The position numbers and the translations under genes are program-made. DNA of 64,000 nt from Corynebacterium stationis (GTDB lineage Bacteria; Actinomycetota; Actinomycetes; Mycobacteriales; Mycobacteriaceae). Of the stretch, positions 59,323 to 64,000 are shown piece by piece. Below the pieces are notes generated by a model that worked only from the letters and a program-made list of their open reading frames with translations, was not told the DNA's origin and did not search any database. The stretch spans positions 310,001-374,000 of the forward strand of contig NZ_CP009251.1 of NCBI RefSeq assembly GCF_001941345.1, read 5' to 3'. Each line of letters opens with the position of its first letter. Within the stretch, counting starts at the first letter, position 1.

Positions 59323-62300
59323 TTACTTAGCCGGAGGGAAAGTGCCTTCGGCGGTGAGACGGATGTCGTCGTCAAGCAAGAGCGCGATTTCTGCGGCCTT
59401 GTCTGCGGCGACTGGGCCGTAGTTCTCAATCTCTACAGTGCCAGCTGCCTCAGGCAGGCGGCGGCCGTCGATGACCTCGAACAAGGTCTCCTTGCCAATC
59501 ATGCCGGCTTCGAAGCGAGCAGCACCAGCAGCCAGACGAGCATTGGCCTTCTCGCGCCACTCGTTAGCAGCCTCAGCAGATACCTGCTGAGCAACGGCAG
59601 CCTCGAAGACACCTGGGTGAGCGTAAACCAGCAGGGCGCCGACGTGGCCGAAGCCCAGGGAGGTCAGAGCTGCGGCCTTCACCGGACGGTTAGCTGCTTC
59701 CACATCAAGTGGGGAACGCAGCCAGACCAGGTTCTTCGCCTTAGCCTCAATCAGCGGGTCAACACAGTCTAAGGACTGGTTGGCTGGGATGCGGCCAGTG
59801 CGGAAGACGTCAATCAAACCACCGGTCTGGAACAGTGCTGCACCAGCCTTGGAGTGACCAGTCAAGGTCTTCTGCGAGATGACGAACAGTGGCTGGTCCA
59901 CGTCGCGGCCAATAGCTGGCCACAGGATGGAGTGTAGCTCCGACTCGTTCGGGTCATTAGCGTTGGTGGAAGTGTCGTGCTTGGACAGAACCGAAACATC
60001 GTTCGGGGTCAGACCAAGCCCTGCCAGGCCCTTGGCTAGACGGGAGTTCTTACGTCCACGGCCAGCACCCAAAGCACCCAGACCTGGAGCAGGAATGGAG
60101 GTGTGTGCACCGTCTCCGTAAGAAGCCGCGTGAGCAACTACAGCGTAGACCGGAAGACCCATCTCACGAGCCAAGGAACCACGAACCAGAAGCACGGTAC
60201 CGCCGCCTTCTGCCTCGAGGAAGCCGCCACGACGACGGTCATTCGCACGGGAGATGAAGCGGTCATCGATGCCCTGGTCGGTCATCTTCTTGGTCTCAGC
60301 GGTTGCATTCATGTCGCCGAAGCCGGTCAAAGACTCAACCTGAACGTCATCAATACCACCGGCAACAACCAGGTCAGCCTTGCCCAGAGCAATCTTGTCA
60401 ACGCCCTCTTCGATGGATACCGCAGCGGTTGCACAAGCACCGATTGGGTGAATCATCGAACCATAGCCGCCAACCAGCGACTGCATGGTGTGCGCTGCAA
60501 TAACGTTTGGCAGAGCTTCCTGCAGGATGTCGGACGGACGGTCCTCGCCGAGCAGACGGGTAACGAATACCTTGTGCAGGGATTCCATGCCGCCGATACC
60601 GGTACCTTGCGTGGTTGCAACCTGACCTGGGTGGATTACCTGCAGCAACTCAGCTGGGCTGAAACCTGCTTGGGTAAACGCATCGACTGCGGTGACCAGG
60701 TTCCATACGGCCATGCGGTCGAGAGCATCCAGCATGTGATCTGGGATGCCCCACTTGGCAGCATCGAAGTGGTCAGGCATCTGGCCCGCAACGGTACGGG
60801 TCAAGGTTGCCTTGCGTGGAACACGCGCGGTTGCGCCCTTGAGGCGGGTGACTTCCCACTCGCCGTCAACTTCACGCAGCTTGGTGAAGCTTGGGTCTGC
60901 TTCTTCAATGTCGCGTGCTTCTTGCTCAGATGCAACGGTGAAGACAATATCGCGGTCCAAGAATACGGAGGTCAGGTCAATGGAGCCCTGGTCAACCATG
61001 TTGTTCTTGTCGGTCAGGGTACGGATACCGGAGCGAGCAACAACCTCATCGCGGAAGCGGTTGTAGATATCCGCTTCGTCGACTTCGTTGCCCTCTTCGT
61101 CGTACCAGGCTGGACGTGGGTCATTTGCCCACTGCACCAGACCGGTCATCCATGCCAACTCCAAAACGCCAGCTGCAGTCAGGTCAACAGCACCGTCGCG
61201 CTGCAGGCCGTATTCTGCCTCGAAGCGGGTACGGCCGGATCCCCAGGAGGAAACCTCGCCGACACCTGCGATGACAACCATGTCATCAAGGTCGGTGGTG
61301 ACATCGCCAACTTCGCCTTCGGCAAGTGGTGCGGGAAGCTCGACTTGGCGCGTGTTTGGCAAAGCAGCGATGGTTGCCTTTTCTGCTTGGAGAGTGCTGT
61401 TCGATTCGTTAGAAGCGGACGCACTCTCTGCCTCTTCGCGGACCTGCGCTGCAAGCTCAGAGATGGAAATCTTGGAAGAACCAAGGCCACCGGTCAGATC
61501 CAGCTCGAGTGGAGCCTCGGCTGCCTGTGCGCGGGACTCAGCGGATGCCAAAGACATCAGCTCAGAAGAAATCTCCTCTGGGTCCCAGACGTGGATGCCA
61601 GCTTGTTCTGCAGCTGGAATCAGGATGTCGTTGCCACCCATCAGGGAAGTACCGGAAACCCAGCCAATCTTTGCCTGCGCCAGGGTAACACCTTCTGGCC
61701 AACCTGCTTCAGCAGACCACTTCGCCAAGATAGCGTCCAAGGCTGCCTTGACTTCGCCGTAAGCGCCGTCTCCGCCGAACATGCCGCGGTTCGGGGAACC
61801 TGGCAGAACGATGTGGCAACGGGTATCAACTGCTTGCTGCGCAAGGTTGGACAGACCAGCAATCGTGCGCTCAACCGACCACAGCAGCAGACGGGTCTGG
61901 TTTTCAGCCTGTGGGCCAGCATCAGCAACTGAACCAGACACGGAAGGTGCGGCGAATGGGAATGCCAAGGTTGGGGTCAGCGCTGGCTTGGTGATCTTGA
62001 CTTCGTTGCCAACAGATTCACGCTGCTCAGTACCAATCCAGTCGATGAGAGCATCGACATCGCGGTAGGAGCTCAAGTTCGCAGGAACCACCCACAGGGC
62101 AGCGCCTGGAATTGCGTGTGCAGCATAGAGCTTGCGGGCGAATTCCTTACGGGATTGGCTTACGCGTGATGCGGTCATAATGACGGTGGCGCCGCCTTCA
62201 AGCAGACGCTCAACCAATGCGGTTGCAATCGAGCCAGGGGCTGCACCGGTAACCAGTGCGACATCGCCAGCGAACTCACCGTCGAGTTCCTCGCGTGCGG

Positions 62301-64000
62301 CAGCAGCAATAGCCTGCAAGGTAGCAGCCGGGGTGGCCTTCGCGTGTGCGCCGGTGGCAGCAGCAGGGTTATTAGCCCACCACTCCGCCTGCTTGGCGAT
62401 GGTCTCTCCGGTTCCACGGAAACGCTCCGCTGGAAGATCCAGCTCACCGAGTGCTACGCGCGCAAGGTCTTCACGCGCTGATGCCCAGCGGTCATCGAAA
62501 AGCACTGCGCGCTTCGCGTCGAAGGATGGGGTGACGGTCTTTGCCCAACCGGAACCAAGCTCGGCCTCGACGGTCTCGAACAAGGTGTTGTCGGTCTCTG
62601 GGGTCTCTGGTGCTTCTTCCACCAGACCCAACTGGGACAGGACCTGACGAGCAGCAGTTGCCAGAACACCGTTTTCACCGGTGACGGTATCTGCATAAGC
62701 ATCCAGTGCTGCGGAGTCAACAACTCCACCGCCGCCGCCAGCTCCAGCCGAGCCCATGGACACGGAAGTGCCGTGAGCTGCTGCGACAGCCTGAACTGCG
62801 GCATCGACAAGAGCGTCAACGTCAGACTTGGAAGAAGCTGTGGTCGGAACGGTAGACAGGGAGCCACCGCGCACGGAGTCCTCATCGCGGGAGCCGAGCA
62901 AGATTTCGGCCTCAACGTGTGCAGCCCAGGACTGGGGCAAGCCCCAGGTGCCGGTAACGCGCTCAGAGATGTATGCGGGCTTTACACCTGCTGCACCGGT
63001 GAGCTGGCGCAGACGTGCGGTCACAGCCTCGGAAAGGACAACGCCGAATGGGGAGTAGCCCGGAGCTGCAGTCTTGACGCGCTCACGCAGGGTAGCCACG
63101 TCAGCATCAGCAGCACCATCAATAGCTGGTACGCCGATTTCTGCGGACATATCCATGAGCAACTGGTTACGGCGGGAAGAGACACCATTAGTGAGCTCTT
63201 CAACCGTATCGGTGTCATTGATCTGGTCCTGGCGGATCTTGTTCTGGAATGCGAACAGAACCATAATCGCCTCAGCTGCGCTAAATGGCAGGTCCGGAGC
63301 GTCAGCCGCAGCAGTACCGCCAGCTGGAGCAGCGGAAGGTGCCGGTGCGGCAGCAACGGTCTGTGCCTCAGCAGAAGGAATAGACTGAGTGTTGTCAGAG
63401 GCAGCCGCTGCCGACGCCTCAGCGGTATCCCCGCTGAGACCAGCCGCAGAGGTGGACGAGGTTGCTTCGCCTTCTTCAGCATCGAAGGTTTGAGCTGGTG
63501 CTTCTTTCACGTCTTGCAGCATGACCTGATCCTGGTCGCGCTCAACGTTGAATACTGGCAGGTCAACGCCCGCGATATCCATGGAACGCTTAGCCAGGTT
63601 GGTCAAGGTAGGCGATGCCGCGAGACCAACTTCAATGATCTGGTCTACTTCATCAAAGAGCAGTTCCTGGGTTTCAATCCAGCGCACTGGTGATGCGAAC
63701 TGCCAGGACAACAGCTCAATCATGAGCAGACGAGCAAGGGACTGCTCATCGAGGTCTTCGACCTTGAGGTTGTCCAGCTTGCCGGAAGGAGCCAGTGGCT
63801 TAACCTTCTCGATGAATTCCTGGGTGAGCTCGAATGGGGAAGCCACCAGGTTTGGCACATAACGGCCAACCAGTGCGTCCAAGTCGAGGGTTTCTGGCAG
63901 CAGCTCATCGAGCTTTTCAGCGAACGCTGGAACGCCGCCGCGCAGAACCTGGGAGTGGAAAGGCACGTCAATGCCAGGAACCGTGACATATGCGCGGTCC
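59323..64000 (-). CDS. fas: Type I fatty acid synthase, C-terminal part (5' end outside window)
   Basis: The frame is open to the window edge (its last codons at 63967-63999 read DRAYVTVPGID, then VPFHSQ), so at least 1558 residues are present of a chain that is normally about 3000. In order: the end of the malonyl/palmitoyl transferase with its catalytic His in VPFHS; the acyl carrier domain with the phosphopantetheine Ser in NGVSSRRNQL (about 63165-63194); a ketoreductase with VALVTGAAPGSIATALVERL (about 62203-62262); and a ketosynthase with active-site Cys in HPIGACATAAVS (about 60415-60450), His in SKHDTSTNAND and TGHSKAGAA. No phosphopantetheine transferase domain follows. It makes the fatty acids for membrane lipids and corynomycolates. 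The left part, with acetyl transfer, enoyl reductase and dehydratase domains, is outside the window. Confidence 0.96.
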   Translation of the reverse strand, partial: DRAYVTVPGIDVPFHSQVLRGGVPAFAEKLDELLPETLDLDALVGRYVPNLVASPFELTQEFIEKVKPLAPSGKLDNLKVEDLDEQSLARLLMIELLSWQFASPVRWIETQELLFDEVDQIIEVGLAASPTLTNLAKRSMDIAGVDLPVFNVERDQDQVMLQDVKEAPAQTFDAEEGEATSSTSAAGLSGDTAEASAAAASDNTQSIPSAEAQTVAAAPAPSAAPAGGTAAADAPDLPFSAAEAIMVLFAFQNKIRQDQINDTDTVEELTNGVSSRRNQLLMDMSAEIGVPAIDGAADADVATLRERVKTAAPGYSPFGVVLSEAVTARLRQLTGAAGVKPAYISERVTGTWGLPQSWAAHVEAEILLGSRDEDSVRGGSLSTVPTTASSKSDVDALVDAAVQAVAAAHGTSVSMGSAGAGGGGGVVDSAALDAYADTVTGENGVLATAARQVLSQLGLVEEAPETPETDNTLFETVEAELGSGWAKTVTPSFDAKRAVLFDDRWASAREDLARVALGELDLPAERFRGTGETIAKQAEWWANNPAAATGAHAKATPAATLQAIAAAAREELDGEFAGDVALVTGAAPGSIATALVERLLEGGATVIMTASRVSQSRKEFARKLYAAHAIPGAALWVVPANLSSYRDVDALIDWIGTEQRESVGNEVKITKPALTPTLAFPFAAPSVSGSVADAGPQAENQTRLLLWSVERTIAGLSNLAQQAVDTRCHIVLPGSPNRGMFGGDGAYGEVKAALDAILAKWSAEAGWPEGVTLAQAKIGWVSGTSLMGGNDILIPAAEQAGIHVWDPEEISSELMSLASAESRAQAAEAPLELDLTGGLGSSKISISELAAQVREEAESASASNESNSTLQAEKATIAALPNTRQVELPAPLAEGEVGDVTTDLDDMVVIAGVGEVSSWGSGRTRFEAEYGLQRDGAVDLTAAGVLELAWMTGLVQWANDPRPAWYDEEGNEVDEADIYNRFRDEVVARSGIRTLTDKNNMVDQGSIDLTSVFLDRDIVFTVASEQEARDIEEADPSFTKLREVDGEWEVTRLKGATARVPRKATLTRTVAGQMPDHFDAAKWGIPDHMLDALDRMAVWNLVTAVDAFTQAGFSPAELLQVIHPGQVATTQGTGIGGMESLHKVFVTRLLGEDRPSDILQEALPNVIAAHTMQSLVGGYGSMIHPIGACATAAVSIEEGVDKIALGKADLVVAGGIDDVQVESLTGFGDMNATAETKKMTDQGIDDRFISRANDRRRGGFLEAEGGGTVLLVRGSLAREMGLPVYAVVAHAASYGDGAHTSIPAPGLGALGAGRGRKNSRLAKGLAGLGLTPNDVSVLSKHDTSTNANDPNESELHSILWPAIGRDVDQPLFVISQKTLTGHSKAGAALFQTGGLIDVFRTGRIPANQSLDCVDPLIEAKAKNLVWLRSPLDVEAANRPVKAAALTSLGFGHVGALLVYAHPGVFEAAVAQQVSAEAANEWREKANARLAAGAARFEAGMIGKETLFEVIDGRRLPEAAGTVEIENYGPVAADKAAEIALLLDDDIRLTAEGTFPPAK

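Noticed and set aside
60103..61932. 609-codon open frame on the plus strand opposite the fatty acid synthase gene
   Set aside because: The minus strand encodes recognisable synthase domains throughout; the opposite frame has no motif, a Cys/Gln/Trp-rich composition and no ribosome site. It is a by-product of codon bias.

Overview
The window comes from a Corynebacterium chromosome. The evidence is a GlxR-type cAMP regulator, RamB next to sdhCAB, a corynomycolyltransferase, a type I fatty acid synthase, a mycothiol-dependent dehydrogenase, and a cyclase-holB-tRNA block. The species cannot be fixed from this sequence. There is no insertion sequence, CRISPR array, prophage or rRNA operon. Nearly all genes are housekeeping, and the accessory content is small: a PACE/MepB pair and a decayed toxin-antitoxin locus.

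Layout. 1-4899: the end of a metallo-beta-lactamase gene, glxR, a tiny membrane-peptide ORF, then nth, a TlpA-like thioredoxin, a CoA-type Nudix hydrolase and the MarP-like protease. 4914-10636: a dipeptide ABC transporter with a fused double ATPase, whose binding-protein gene is separated from the permeases by about 490 bases of non-coding DNA. 10843-13494: an alpha/beta hydrolase, a DUF1469 membrane protein and a HAD-IB phosphatase. 13690-13750: two perfect DnaA boxes. 13805-18563: a seven-gene Tad/Flp pilus operon. 18560-31980: an MrfA-like helicase, csp, PACE, mepB-like, dedA-like, topA, a hypothetical membrane protein, a DUF418 protein, the cyaB adenylate cyclase, holB and tRNA-Thr. As I recall the Mycobacterium tuberculosis map, this whole left half has the same gene neighbourhood as Rv3677c-Rv3644c.

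The right half carries an acyl-CoA synthetase and a secreted SGNH hydrolase (32213-34915), a mycothiol/formaldehyde cluster (35014-37496), dTDP-rhamnose synthesis (37572-40973), an M1 peptidase and a mycolyltransferase (41010-43493). It continues with a 36-codon peptide gene (44161-44271), lpd, then ramB divergent from sdhCAB (44481-51381), several small membrane or unknown proteins with a DeoC-like remnant (51442-57300), murB, an orphan Phd/YefM antitoxin with a broken RelE gene, a small secreted or membrane protein behind a strong RNA hairpin, and the 3' two-thirds or so of the fatty acid synthase gene, which runs off the right edge.

How the genes work together. CyaB makes cAMP and GlxR binds it. 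A near-consensus GlxR site lies in the ramB-sdhC control region together with RamA-, RamB- and DtxR-like sites, so carbon, acetate and iron control meet on succinate dehydrogenase. Envelope biogenesis is well represented by FAS-I, mycolyltransferase, rhamnose donor synthesis, MurB and an LmeA-like protein. The least explained items are the short peptides at 1318-1407 and 44161-44271, the plus-strand terminator at 8904-8950 that has no gene in front of it, the DnaA boxes, and the RBS-occluding hairpin at 59232-59285.
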